A stretch of DNA of 64,000 nucleotides from Methanobacterium spitsbergense (GTDB taxonomy: Archaea > Methanobacteriota > Methanobacteria > Methanobacteriales > Methanobacteriaceae): positions 31,743 to 95,742 of the forward strand of contig NZ_JAIOUQ010000001.1 of assembly GCF_019931065.1 (NCBI RefSeq), given 5' to 3'. The position numbers and the translations under genes are program-made. Of the stretch, positions 48,825 to 58,193 are shown piece after piece; position 1 is the first letter of the stretch; each line of letters opens with the position of its first letter. The notes beneath the pieces were generated by a model. The model was given only the letters and a program-made list of their open reading frames with translations, had not been told where the DNA came from and did no database searches.

Positions 48825-49093
48825 TTTTTTTCACCTCAGATAGTTTATCTATATTACTATTGGTTTAACTAATTAATATTCTTTTTCTTCACTCCTAAAA
48901 CAGAACTATTGTATAGTATGCTTTATTTGATGTTTTATTTTGTTCAGCCAATCTGCAGCCATGAGGTTTAGATACATGACACCAACGGAAAGGGTTGGAA
49001 AATATGTCTTCAACATATTTATATGAAGTAATCATCTACAATAATAAGTGCATACTAATCTGTATAAATATTATAAAAAAATAGGTGATTTAA

Positions 49094-49261
49094 ATGGCAA
49101 ATCTAACTGTAAATATATTATATGTAATTTTATTCGTGGTTATCATAGTCTTTTTAGATTTTAAATATTTTAGAAATGACCTTATGAAACGGTTAATTGC
49201 AAATGTATTGATTGTTTTGGTGGCTGTTGCTATATATTATCAGTTTTTAGTTAATTTATAA
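49094..49261 (+). CDS. 55-residue membrane protein
   Basis: Starts at ATG 49094, four nt after GGTGAT. Two hydrophobic stretches (ILYVILFVVIIVFLD, LIANVLIVLVAVAIYYQF). Its second half aligns with the C-terminus of the protein at 49497-49679 (RLIANVLIVLV versus RLIVNILIVIV), and a partial copy lies at 50355-50467. It is a small family of unknown function restricted to this neighbourhood as far as seen. Confidence 0.65.
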   Translation: MANLTVNILYVILFVVIIVFLDFKYFRNDLMKRLIANVLIVLVAVAIYYQFLVNL

Positions 49262-49496
49262 AAAAAATAGATTAAAATGGTCATATAATAACCGTTAAAG
49301 TTAAAGAATTATATTTAATGGATTAAATTAGTTTAGTATTCTGGCACAAACTATTTGATGATCTGGTCAGTATTCCATTACTGATCAATTTATTTTAATT
49401 TTTTATAATAGTACAACAGGCTTATTTTCCATTTAATTACCCGGTCGATTGATTACTTTCATAAATTTTTTTTGATCAATCTTTTTTGAAAAATTT

Positions 49497-49679
49497 CTAT
49501 AAATTTCTTATAAATACTAAATAAACAACCCCAAACACAATAACAATTAATATATTAACGATTAGTCTAGCAATGAAATCTTGGCTTAAAAATGTCATTG
49601 TGTCTAAAAGAATTATTAGAGCTACTAAAATAATTATATATATCAATGAAATTATTGGATTTCCTCTTTTTCGGTCCAT
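49497..49679 (-). CDS. 60-residue membrane protein
   Basis: MDRKRGNPIISLIYIIILVA start, two membrane segments, ending GVVYLVFIRNL. The second half resembles the 49094-49261 protein. The ATG at 49679 overlaps the end of the upstream gene (49652-49897) by 28 bp, so they are translated together. The longer frame from 49829 would start inside that gene and is rejected. Confidence 0.65.
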   Translation of the reverse strand: MDRKRGNPIISLIYIIILVALIILLDTMTFLSQDFIARLIVNILIVIVFGVVYLVFIRNL

Positions 49680-49897
49680 TCTTGGTTTCCCCCTGTTAAA
49701 CTGGCGATTACAAAAAAAACAACAAGTGCTACAATAAAAATTAATATAGTAGTAATGCTTATTCGGAAATATATAAAATCTAGAATTACAGTTAATACAA
49801 AAAGTAAAGTTACAATCCATCCTTGCCATGTTTTTGGAGCTGGTCCATATCCAACAAGTTTTTTACCAAACCATGGTTTTTGAGTTATTCTTTTCAT
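49652..49897 (-). CDS. 81-residue membrane protein
   Basis: MKRITQKPWFGKK start with GGGTGA four nt upstream; two hydrophobic segments (IVTLLFVLTVILDFIYF, ILIFIVALVVFFVIASL) and a charged tail. First gene of a two-gene operon with 49497-49679. The KPWFGKKxxGYGPxPxxWQGW opening is typical of small membrane proteins of bacteria and archaea, without known function. Confidence 0.65.
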   Translation of the reverse strand: MKRITQKPWFGKKLVGYGPAPKTWQGWIVTLLFVLTVILDFIYFRISITTILIFIVALVVFFVIASLTGGNQEWTEKEEIQ

Positions 49898-50192
49898 GTT
49901 TTCACCCGTACATATGAATGTTATTATTATTTAACATGTTTATATTTATATTGTAATACAGGAAATTAGTCATTTAAATTAAGAAATCATTACAATGATA
50001 CATGATCTTTTTGCTCCCCTACCGTATTACATTTAACTGCTATAATTAATTTAATTTATATATTTTATTCCATCAAAAAATGTCTCAAAAAATATTTTCC
50101 TTTCTTTGGTCTTTGTCTGGATAATGTATTCAACTGTAAATGAGACGTGAGCTGAAAAAAACTTTAAAATGTATTTGGGAGGTATTTAAAGG

Positions 50193-50354
50193 AATATGGA
50201 GTAGGAGTGAAACTACAACTTCAACTTTGTTTTTAAATATCGAAGCTATTCATTATTTATTTCTCTATTTCATTATTATTTTTCCTGTAATCCTTCATTA
50301 TTTCAATTTCATCATCTAAAAGAGACTTTTTATTATCTTTTTCGTGTCTGATAA
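50193..50354. repeat. remnant copy of the 61.7-61.9 kb segment
   Basis: 50193-50354 is about 90 % alike, by eye, to 61736-61894, which covers the 3' end of the 61799-62515 membrane-protein gene and flanking DNA. The copy has no complete gene. It abuts another copy, 50355-50560, of the 49150-49345 segment. Confidence 0.8.
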
Positions 50355-50467
50355 TCTTTTTAGATTTTAAATATTTTAGCAATGACCTTCTGAAACGGTT
50401 AATTGTAAATGTATTGATTGTTTTAGTGGCTGTTGCTTTATATTATCTGTTTTTAGTTAATTTATAA
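50355..50467 (+). pseudogene. truncated copy of the 49094-49261 membrane-protein gene
   Basis: The DNA from about 50355 matches 49150-49261 with few changes, including the stop, and similarity continues downstream to about 50560. The first half of the gene with its start is missing; it was replaced by the remnant from the 61.7-kb region. Confidence 0.8.
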
Positions 50468-50589
50468 AAAATAAGGATCAAAATGGTTAGATAACAACAG
50501 TGAAGTAAAAAGTCATATTAAATGGATTAAATTAGTTAGTATTCAGGCAAAATACTATATTGAAGTCAATTGTTTAGATTTTTTGGGCT

Positions 50590-50690
50590 ATCCCTTCATA
50601 CTTAGAGAATACCATCAGAAAACAAGCTGTATTTTTAGAACTTAATCCTAAATATCCGGTTATTACATGAAAAAAATATGTGAGGATTTT
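50590..50690. repeat. copy of sequence upstream of the permease gene
   Basis: This stretch aligns with 63905-64000 (shared CTTCATA...CCATCAGAAA and AGAACTTA...AATATCC), the region upstream of the 63853 permease start. Order and orientation match the 50193-50354 remnant. Confidence 0.65.
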
Positions 50691-50729
50691 TAAATCCTCT
50701 ATAGATATTCGTTTATTTTATTTGTTTTT

Positions 50730-53402
50730 TTATGTTGTGGTTGTTGTGAATTTTGTTGTGTATGGTGTTGTTAGTCCTGCTCCGCCTGTGCTTGTAACGC
50801 TGTTTGAATGTAGTATGACTGTGTAGGTTGTTCCTCTTGCAAATGCTGCGTTGGCTGTTATATTCAGTGTGTTACCGTTTATACTGGTTGTGTATGGTTT
50901 TATTTGTCCGTATTGATTTTTGAGTTCTATCCATGAGTTAGTTCCGAGTTGGATGGCTTTGCTGAAGTTGATTTGTATCACCTTATTTACAGCCACATTA
51001 ACTTCGTTGTTCATTGGACTTGTGCTTGTTACGACTGGTGGTAAGGTTGTTGTGAATATGGTTGTGTACGGTGTGTTTAAACCATTTCCTTGCATGTCTG
51101 TTATGCTGTTGGAGTGTAGGATGACTGTGTATTTAGTTCCTGCATTTAAGAGTGAGTTAGGTGTTATTGATAGTACATTTCCTATTATGTTTGTTGTGTA
51201 TGGTACTATTGTTCCACTGTTGCTTGTTTTGAGTTCGATCCATGGATTGGTTCCGAGTTGTATGGCTTTATCAAAGGTTATCTGTATCACCTTATTTAAT
51301 GCGACGTTAAATGCATTGTAAAGTGGATTTGTACTGGTAACAACTGGTGCTGCCTCTGTAGTGAATCGTGTTGTATAAGGGGCTGCTAATCCAATTCCTG
51401 CTAGATTTGTGATGCTGTTGGAGTGTAGGATAACAGAATATTCTGTTCCTAGTGCTAGTAGTGAGGAGGGTGTTATGGATAATACATTGTCTACTATGTT
51501 TGTTGAGAATGTTTTGATGTTTCCTGTTCCTGTTTCATAGAGTTCTATCCAAGGGTTCACTCCGAATTTAATGTTTTTGTCGAAGACTATCTGTATCACC
51601 TTATTCAAATCGACATTAACTGAATTGTTAACCGGACTTGTACTTGTAACAACTGGAGGCACATTTTCATTAATTGTAACATCTGTTGTTACAGTTGCTG
51701 CATCAACAGTTGATGTTATTGTAGATATTCCCGGATTTAAACCTGCAGTGAAGATGGTTGATGCCATACCATTAATCATAGTACCTGTTAATGGGTTAAC
51801 TGTGCCTAATGCATCACTACTTAAGTTCACAACTATACCATCAGGTACATGACCATTTGCGGGGTTATAGACTGTTCCATTATTGTCATGCTGTAAATCA
51901 ACAATTACAGTTGAATTACCACCATTCAGAATACTGGTTGTTGATGCTTTTAAACTGAGTATTAACCATGTGTTAGCATTTACATTATTATTTACTCTTC
52001 CCGCTGTTACTGGATTGTTTCCCTGGAAGTTAGTTCCCCACCAATTATTGGTAGCATTAACACCACTTATACCCCAAATATCATAACTTCCAGTATTGTT
52101 TAGAATACGGTTGAAATGAATTTGAGTGTTAGCATTTATTGTGTAGATAGCAATACCATTGTTACCGGTGATATTATTGCATGTAATAGTACAGATAGTA
52201 CCTGAATTGTAGATAGCACCGTAATTATAAGATGAACTGCTACCTGTGAAAGTGCTTCCATTAATGGTTAAAATACCTGCATGTGGGATAGAGCCATCTG
52301 AATTGGAAATAGATCCGCCCCAAATAGCTGCAATATTACCATTAAATATGCTGTTATTAATATTACAAGTTCCACCATAGTTTTGGATAGCACCACCTCC
52401 ACCACTTGCATTATTATTGGTGAATGTACTTCCATTAACAGTTAAATTACCACCCTCATAACTGTAGATAGCACCACCATCATAACTAGTTGCAGTGTTA
52501 CCTGTGAATTTACTTTCAGTAACCGTTAACTTACCATTCTCACCATTGAAAATTGAACCACCATAAAAAGTTGCTATGTTACTTGTGAAATTGCTGCCAG
52601 TAATAGTTAAATTATCCTCATTATAGATTGCGCCACCAGAATAAGTTGCAGAGTTACTGGTGAAAGTACTGTTATTTACAGTCACAGTACCATAATAATT
52701 GTAGATAGCACCACCCTGAGTTGCGGTGTTACTTGTGAAAGTACTGTCATTAACAGTCACAGTATTCTCATTGTAGATAGCACCCCCAGAATGACTTGCA
52801 GTGTTACTGGTGAAAGTATTGTTGTTTACATTCAAAGTACCAGCATTGTAGATAGCACCACCATAATAATTTGCATAGTTATTGGTGAAAGTACTGTCTG
52901 TTACATTCAAAGTACGACCATTATTGTAGATAGCACCACCAACATCTGCGGTGTTACTGGTGAATGTGCTGTTGTTTATTGTCAAAGTACCAACATTGTA
53001 GATAGCACCACCATAATAAGTTGTGGTTGCGTTGGTTAGTGTTAGGTTGTTGATTGTAACATATATTCCACTGTTAATATGGAATATCCCGTTGGTGCCG
53101 GTTCCGTTTATTATGGTATCTGTTTGACTTTCTCCATTAATAGTCATGTTTTTATCAATGGTGATTTGTGTGTTGTTTATTCCTTTGTATTGTTCATTGG
53201 CTATGTATATTTGTCCGTTGGTGTTTACTGTTCCTGTTGCGTTTTTTATTGAATATTTTGGACCGATTATGCCTGATTGATATGTTGCAGATTCACCGTT
53301 CCAATCATCGTTTCCCAGAGTACTGTTTCCATTAACATAAATAGTATCTCCCGAAGCAGCTGAAACATTACCCATACCCAAAGCAAAAATAACCCCTAAC
53401 AA
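50730..53402 (-). CDS. adhesin-like beta-helix protein with Ig-like repeats
   Basis: 890 residues from TTG 53402. Signal-peptide end (GVIFALGMGNVSAAS), then IYVNGNSTLGND, and about 430 residues of parallel beta-helix with recurring GGAIYN...TFTSNTA coils, a pattern of methanogen adhesin-like surface proteins. Then a spacer domain and three Ig-like (SbsA/Big_5-type) repeats of about 95 residues, each starting TSPxNN and ending LHSNSIT...TPYTTxFTT. It acts outside the cell, likely in attachment. The same frame is open 23 codons further upstream (KIYRINKFSINDHNLIIFAVL, a typical signal region) to 53471 without a conventional start codon. Confidence 0.85.
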   Translation of the reverse strand: MLGVIFALGMGNVSAASGDTIYVNGNSTLGNDDWNGESATYQSGIIGPKYSIKNATGTVNTNGQIYIANEQYKGINNTQITIDKNMTINGESQTDTIINGTGTNGIFHINSGIYVTINNLTLTNATTTYYGGAIYNVGTLTINNSTFTSNTADVGGAIYNNGRTLNVTDSTFTNNYANYYGGAIYNAGTLNVNNNTFTSNTASHSGGAIYNENTVTVNDSTFTSNTATQGGAIYNYYGTVTVNNSTFTSNSATYSGGAIYNEDNLTITGSNFTSNIATFYGGSIFNGENGKLTVTESKFTGNTATSYDGGAIYSYEGGNLTVNGSTFTNNNASGGGGAIQNYGGTCNINNSIFNGNIAAIWGGSISNSDGSIPHAGILTINGSTFTGSSSSYNYGAIYNSGTICTITCNNITGNNGIAIYTINANTQIHFNRILNNTGSYDIWGISGVNATNNWWGTNFQGNNPVTAGRVNNNVNANTWLILSLKASTTSILNGGNSTVIVDLQHDNNGTVYNPANGHVPDGIVVNLSSDALGTVNPLTGTMINGMASTIFTAGLNPGISTITSTVDAATVTTDVTINENVPPVVTSTSPVNNSVNVDLNKVIQIVFDKNIKFGVNPWIELYETGTGNIKTFSTNIVDNVLSITPSSLLALGTEYSVILHSNSITNLAGIGLAAPYTTRFTTEAAPVVTSTNPLYNAFNVALNKVIQITFDKAIQLGTNPWIELKTSNSGTIVPYTTNIIGNVLSITPNSLLNAGTKYTVILHSNSITDMQGNGLNTPYTTIFTTTLPPVVTSTSPMNNEVNVAVNKVIQINFSKAIQLGTNSWIELKNQYGQIKPYTTSINGNTLNITANAAFARGTTYTVILHSNSVTSTGGAGLTTPYTTKFTTTTT

Positions 53403-53471
53403 GGTTATTAAAACTGCAAAAATAATTAAATTATGATCATTTATTGAAAATTTATTAATTCTATAAATCTT

Positions 53472-54001
53472 TCCACCCCCTCCTCAAAAATGTTTTTTTT
53501 TATAAAAAAAATTATTGACCTTCCTTTGATATTTTTACAATATGGGCTATTAATATATTTGTTTAATAACAACCAAATAGAAAGACTTTTAAGTAAAAAA
53601 AAAGGATTATATGACGTTTTCACATAATTGAATACACACAAAATAAAATTCATAAAATTTATTTTACCAACTTGAACGAGATAAATTTTTTTTGAGAAAT
53701 AAAATTGTATATAATGAAGTAACATACCCATCAAGTGTTCTATAAGTTGTTGCGATAAGTTATTTCGGAATTTATTTTGATAACTATCAAACAGATAAAT
53801 AATTATAAAATAGTATATTTCCATTCATTTTATCTAATACTGGTCTAAGCCGGAAGATATGGAGGCAACACACCTTATAATATGGTAAGTATCCATTATT
53901 AGTCAATTATTTTTTTTAATCCAATTAGAATTAATAATTTAATTAGTAAATATTTATATTAGTTAAATATCAAAAAAGATTTAAAGTTAATTTGAGGTAA
54001 A
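53472..54001. other. AT-rich divergent intergenic region
   Basis: 530 bp between the divergent adhesin and histidine kinase genes. The only long frame (53441-53824, minus) is a low-complexity Phe/Ile/Lys/Tyr string and is not supported as a gene. No repeat is visible. Confidence 0.4.
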
Positions 54002-56380
54002 ATGTCTAATAATAGTAATTCTAATCCCACCGTAGAGTCTTATAAATTAATTTTTGAATCTAGTTTGGATGCTATTTTACTTACTCATCCTGACGGTACT
54101 ATTTTTTATGCTAATTCTTCTGCTGAGGAATTGTATGGATACACTCAACAAGAGATTTGTGATCTTGGAAGAAGTGGAATTGCGGATACAAATGATCCGA
54201 ATTTACAAGTGATTTTAGATGAAATGGCACGTTTAGATAGATCTAAAGGTGAACTAACCCTTATAAAGAAAGATGGATCTAAGTTCCCCGCCGAGGTATC
54301 TACAAGTATTTTCAAAGATGAAAATGGCAATATAAATACTTTCATGACAATTCGAGATATCTCCCAATGTAAACGGAATGAAAAACAAGCCAAGGAACTA
54401 TTAGAGAGTGAACAACAACTTGTAGAAGAGCTTCAAGCATCAAATGAAGAATTACAGTCTGTTACTGAAGAATTACATGTTTCTAATGAAGAGCTTCAAC
54501 ATCAAAGAGAGGGATTGGTAAAGGTCAATCAAGCCTTGCTAGAAAGTGAAGAAAGAAAGGATAGATCACAGGAAATTGCACATCTCGGCAGTTGGGAACT
54601 TGATATTTTAAAAAATAAATTATTCTGGTCTGATGAGGTTTACAGGATTTTTGGACTGAAACCACAAGAATTTGATGCAACATACGAAGCTTTCCTAAAA
54701 GCAATACACCCTGATGATCGAGAAGCAGTAGATGAAGCATATACTAGCTCTTTACATGAGGGAGTAGACACTTATGAAATAGAACATCGCGTTGTAAGAA
54801 GATCAACAGGTGAAATTCGTATAGTCCATGAAAAATGCGAACATTTACGAGATAGTTCTGGTAGGATTGTTCGTTCGTTAGGAATGGTACATGATATCAC
54901 TGAACGTAAAAAAGTTGAAGAATCTCTTAATCAGAGTCAAAAATTGTTGCAAGATATAATTAATGGTTTTCCATCTCCTATTTTTGTTAAGGACATTGAA
55001 GGCCGGTTTTTAACAGTCAATAACAAATTTGAGGAATTACTTGGAGTTAAAAATAAGGAATTAAAGGGTAAAACTGATTATGATATCATCACTAAGGAAT
55101 TAGCGGAATATTATAGGGCTAATGACCAGAAAGTGCTTGAAGAAGGAAAGGCGATATCCATTGAAGAAGAAGCAGATTTGATTGATGGACATCATACTTT
55201 TATTGCAAACAAATTCCCTATCTATGACAATAACAGTCAAGCTTATGGAATAGGCTCTGTTTCCACCGACATTACTGAATTGAAAAAAACTGAAGAAATT
55301 TTAAAGGAAAGTGAAGAACGGTTGCGTCTAGCCCAAAGTCTAGGCAATGTAGGCATATGGGATTGGAACACAATTACAGATGAACTACATTTTACCCCTG
55401 AGCTTGAGCTATTATATGGGTTAATCCCAGGAACAATAAAAACATATCAAGATTGGCGTCAGTTAACTCACCCAGACGACATTGAAAAAATTGAAGCAGA
55501 AAGAGATGAAAAAATTGCAAACCACGAAGCTTTCGATTTACAATTCCGCATACTACACAAATCAGGTCAAATCCATTGGTTATCAGCCAAAGGTGGAGCA
55601 ATCTACAATGATGAAGGAGATATATTACGAGTACTTGGCATAAACTCAGATATTACGGATCGTATTAATCGTGAAGAAGAACTGAAAATCTTTATGAATG
55701 AGTTAGAACGCTCCAACAAGGAGTTAGAGCAATTCGCATATATTACATCTCATGACCTACGGGAACCATTAAGGATGATAATTAGTTTTTTACAATTATT
55801 AGAGCGACGATATAAAGATCAGTTGGATGAAGATGCTAATGAATTTATTGGGTTTGCAGTTGATGGTGCTAAGCGCTTGGATGCTATGACAAATGATCTT
55901 TTACAATATTCTAAAATTACTAGCGAAAAAAGAGAAGTTAAACCTGTAAATTTTGAAAATGTCATGGAACATGCTTTAACAAACCTGAAAGTACCAATTG
56001 AAGAAAATAATGCAATAATCACCCACGATCCATTACCAACAATCAATGGGGATGAACAACTAAAGGTTCAACTATTCCAAAACCTCATAGGAAATGCTAT
56101 TAAATATAGAAGCCAAGAAACTCCTAAAATTCACATATCTGCAACTAAAGAAAAAAATCAATATCTCTTTAGCATCAATGATAATGGAATTGGAATATCC
56201 CAAGAACACTTGAAAAAAATATTTACAATCTTTCAACGACTTCACACCCAGGAACAGTATGAAGGAACTGGAATAGGGCTTGCAATAGCACAAAAAATCG
56301 TACACCAACGAGGTGGACAAATCTGGGCAGAATCAGAACTAGGTGAAGGTTCAACTTTCTATTTTACAATACCATATTAA
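54002..56380 (+). CDS. multi-PAS sensor histidine kinase
   Basis: 792 residues, no membrane segment, so cytoplasmic. Four PAS-type domains: about 10-125 (YANSSAEELYGYT), 190-300 (GSWELDILKNKLFWSDEVYR), 310-425 (PSPIFVKDIEGRFLTVNNKF) and 435-555 (GIWDWNTITDELHFTPELEL), with a coiled coil at 126-175 (LVEELQASNEELQSVTEEL). Then a HisKA region (YITSHDLREPLRM, phosphoacceptor His) and an HATPase domain (NLIGNAIKYR, INDNGIGISQ, GTGIGLAIAQKIV). Many such kinases occur in Methanobacterium and related methanogens. The partner response regulator next to it is broken (56796-56880). Confidence 0.93.
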   Translation: MSNNSNSNPTVESYKLIFESSLDAILLTHPDGTIFYANSSAEELYGYTQQEICDLGRSGIADTNDPNLQVILDEMARLDRSKGELTLIKKDGSKFPAEVSTSIFKDENGNINTFMTIRDISQCKRNEKQAKELLESEQQLVEELQASNEELQSVTEELHVSNEELQHQREGLVKVNQALLESEERKDRSQEIAHLGSWELDILKNKLFWSDEVYRIFGLKPQEFDATYEAFLKAIHPDDREAVDEAYTSSLHEGVDTYEIEHRVVRRSTGEIRIVHEKCEHLRDSSGRIVRSLGMVHDITERKKVEESLNQSQKLLQDIINGFPSPIFVKDIEGRFLTVNNKFEELLGVKNKELKGKTDYDIITKELAEYYRANDQKVLEEGKAISIEEEADLIDGHHTFIANKFPIYDNNSQAYGIGSVSTDITELKKTEEILKESEERLRLAQSLGNVGIWDWNTITDELHFTPELELLYGLIPGTIKTYQDWRQLTHPDDIEKIEAERDEKIANHEAFDLQFRILHKSGQIHWLSAKGGAIYNDEGDILRVLGINSDITDRINREEELKIFMNELERSNKELEQFAYITSHDLREPLRMIISFLQLLERRYKDQLDEDANEFIGFAVDGAKRLDAMTNDLLQYSKITSEKREVKPVNFENVMEHALTNLKVPIEENNAIITHDPLPTINGDEQLKVQLFQNLIGNAIKYRSQETPKIHISATKEKNQYLFSINDNGIGISQEHLKKIFTIFQRLHTQEQYEGTGIGLAIAQKIVHQRGGQIWAESELGEGSTFYFTIPY

Positions 56381-56507
56381 AAATATTGAATTTCCAATAA
56401 ATACTTCGATAAGATGGATGTCTAAGAAATTGCTAATTTAGTAAAATTTAGCAAATTGTTTTGAATAATTATTCCCGAGTAATGACAAAAAGAGGAGATT
56501 TTTTTCT

Positions 56508-56646
56508 ATGAGTAAAGAAGTTTATTATTTTTAGGGACTGGAAATTCTTTACATGTGGCTAAAAAATTACAAAAATTCCAGAAACAAATCTAATAGCAAT
56601 AGCCGGTCTTTTAAATAATGAAGTTATAGGAATCAGTGGAAAATGA
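56508..56646 (+). pseudogene. fragment of flavodoxin/ferredoxin-fusion (EFR1-type) gene
   Basis: Reads SKEVYYF, then after a frameshift GTGNSLHVAKKLQK, after another PETNLIAIAGLLNNEVIGISGK. The GTGNS(L/T) motif and following helix are the FMN-binding start of flavodoxin-like EFR1 proteins of methanogens. The rest of the gene is missing, although a good Shine-Dalgarno (AGAGGAG) and ATG at 56508 remain. Confidence 0.7.
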
Positions 56647-56795
56647 ATCCTTTTTTAAATCTTCAACAAGGAAATTCCAATCTCTGAGAAAACCTGTAAT
56701 TTTATTCATTCTATCAAATCCTAAAAAATTATTTTTCTATTTTTTCAATAATATCAAATAGGATTCCTTACATATTATATCATAGGTAAATATCT

Positions 56796-56880
56796 ATGGC
56801 AGATGTATTAAAATTCTATTAGTTGAAGATGAGAGCATAGAACTATATTTTAGAATTAATTTAATTTCTCTAAGATCTGA
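56796..56880 (+). pseudogene. fragment of a response-regulator gene
   Basis: ATGGCAGATGTA at 56796 starts like a methanogen REC-domain gene. After a frameshift the sequence reads KILLVEDESIE (the acidic pocket of a receiver domain), then loses similarity. It follows the sensor kinase and may be its former partner. Confidence 0.6.
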
Positions 56881-56945
56881 TAATTGTTTAAAAGTACATT
56901 ACAGAAAAGTATACTAAACTTATACAAAAATTGGGGTGAGTTTTA

Positions 56946-57311
56946 GTGAATACAAAAGATATTGTTCAAAGTTATTATAAAAGTCTAGATGAAAAAGATG
57001 ATAAATGGAAAGACCTCTATTTAGAAGACGCTGTATTTTCAGATGCATCTCAAACTCTGTTAGCAAAAGGAAAAGAAGCAGTTGTTCAATCTTTCACACC
57101 TTTTTTAAAGGGAGTGGCGGGAATAAAAATAAAACAACTAATTGTTGAAGGAGAAAGTGCCTGCGCAATAGTAGGCTATGATTATGTAAATCCTAAAGGA
57201 GAAAGAATGAGCCAAGATGTATCAGAAATATGGGAGGTCAAAAATAATAAACTGGCAAAATTAACCATTTATTTTGACCTGACTGCATACCGAAACTTTA
57301 TGAGCAGTTAA
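56946..57311 (+). CDS. NTF2/SnoaL-like protein
   Basis: 121 residues from GTG 56946 (GGGGTGAG just before). VQSYYKSLDEKDDKWKDLYLEDAVFSD, VQSFTPFLKGVAGIKIKQLI and KLTIYFDLTAYRNF match the NTF2-like superfamily of small alpha+beta cone-shaped proteins. The active site cannot be assigned and the role is unknown. It is followed 25 bp later by the SpoIIAA-like gene, so they are probably co-transcribed. Confidence 0.8.
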   Translation: MNTKDIVQSYYKSLDEKDDKWKDLYLEDAVFSDASQTLLAKGKEAVVQSFTPFLKGVAGIKIKQLIVEGESACAIVGYDYVNPKGERMSQDVSEIWEVKNNKLAKLTIYFDLTAYRNFMSS

Positions 57312-57336
57312 TCAAGAATAAAAGGAGTAAAAAATA

Positions 57337-57696
57337 ATGATTTCAAAAATGAGTGAAAGTAAAGGAAATGTATTGGGCTTCAAACTAATAGGAGACATTA
57401 CTAAAGAAGATTTCAAAATAATAGTGCCTGAAGTGCAAGCATTGGTAGACAAAGAAGAATCAATCTCCCTACTTCTCGATATGACACAATTCAAATGGGA
57501 AAATATCGATGCATGGGGGGCTGATTTTAACTTTAATCGTACATACCGCAAGAAGATAAATAAAATAGCCATCATTGGGAATAAAACTTGGGAAAAGTGG
57601 CTAACAAAGCTTGTAGAACCATTTTATCATTCAGCAGAAGCCAAATTTTTCAACCCAATTAATATAGAAGCCGCATGGAAATGGTTAAAAGAATAA
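57337..57696 (+). CDS. SpoIIAA-like (STAS/SEC14-type) protein
   Basis: 119 residues. NVLGFKLIGDITKEDFKIIVPEVQALVDKEE, LLLDMTQFKWENIDAWGADF and KIAIIGNKTWEKWL, then PFYHSAEAKFFNP match the SpoIIAA-like family, a STAS-type fold. Its partners are unknown; membrane association or lipid binding has been proposed for relatives. An AGGAG lies before the ATG. Confidence 0.85.
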   Translation: MISKMSESKGNVLGFKLIGDITKEDFKIIVPEVQALVDKEESISLLLDMTQFKWENIDAWGADFNFNRTYRKKINKIAIIGNKTWEKWLTKLVEPFYHSAEAKFFNPINIEAAWKWLKE

Positions 57697-57812
57697 AACT
57701 TCGCAAACAGAACAACCCATAGACCTACTTCTACAGAGGCGGAGCAGCAAAATAGAAGCACCCAAATTAAGGATGAAATACTCAGATTGATAAAAAGGAC
57801 ACATACTAATAT

Positions 57813-57830
57813 GGAGTCCTAACAGGCTCC
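57813..57830 (+). terminator. hairpin terminator candidate
   Basis: GGAGTCCTAACAGGCTCC forms a short stem with one bulge and a 3-nt loop, followed by a T-rich tract. It lies 117 bp after the SpoIIAA-like gene. Confidence 0.4.
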
Positions 57831-57938
57831 TCTTAACTTATTTTTATAACTTAGACATAAATGATATCACATTTATATTTCATTCATTAAACTATCAGAT
57901 TAAAAACTTTCAATTTAAAAAAAAAGAGGAGATATTAC

Positions 57939-58136
57939 TTGTTTATCGATAACTTAGATAAAATTATTGCAATGGTGGGTATGATTATGGGAATTGAATT
58001 AATCGCCATCGGAATTTTTACACTTTCAATTGCATATTTCAGGAGTCCTGTAGTAGCAGGAATAATTGGAAATATCTCCAGTCTTGGAATGATGTTAGGA
58101 GTTATTTTTGTCTTTGTAAAAAAAGAAATTCATTAA
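57939..58136 (+). CDS. 65-residue membrane protein
   Basis: Starts with TTG 57939 behind AGAGGAG. Two membrane helices (IIAMVGMIMGIELIAIGIFTL and VVAGIIGNISSLGMMLGVIFV) and a short basic tail. No family recognised. Single gene between the SpoIIAA-like gene and the broken permease. Confidence 0.65.
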   Translation: MFIDNLDKIIAMVGMIMGIELIAIGIFTLSIAYFRSPVVAGIIGNISSLGMMLGVIFVFVKKEIH

Positions 58137-58193
58137 ACTTTGATACTTACAAATTTGTCACAGATTAAGGAAAAAATTACTTCTTACATCTTA

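Noticed and set aside
50920..53039. Several plus-strand frames opposite the adhesin gene
   Set aside because: They mirror the adhesin's repeat periodicity, have no ribosome-binding sites, and vanish where the repeats end; antisense shadows.
53441..53824. 127-residue minus-strand frame between adhesin and kinase
   Set aside because: Low-complexity Phe/Ile/Lys/Tyr composition, no Shine-Dalgarno, and it overlaps the probable signal-peptide region of the adhesin in another frame.
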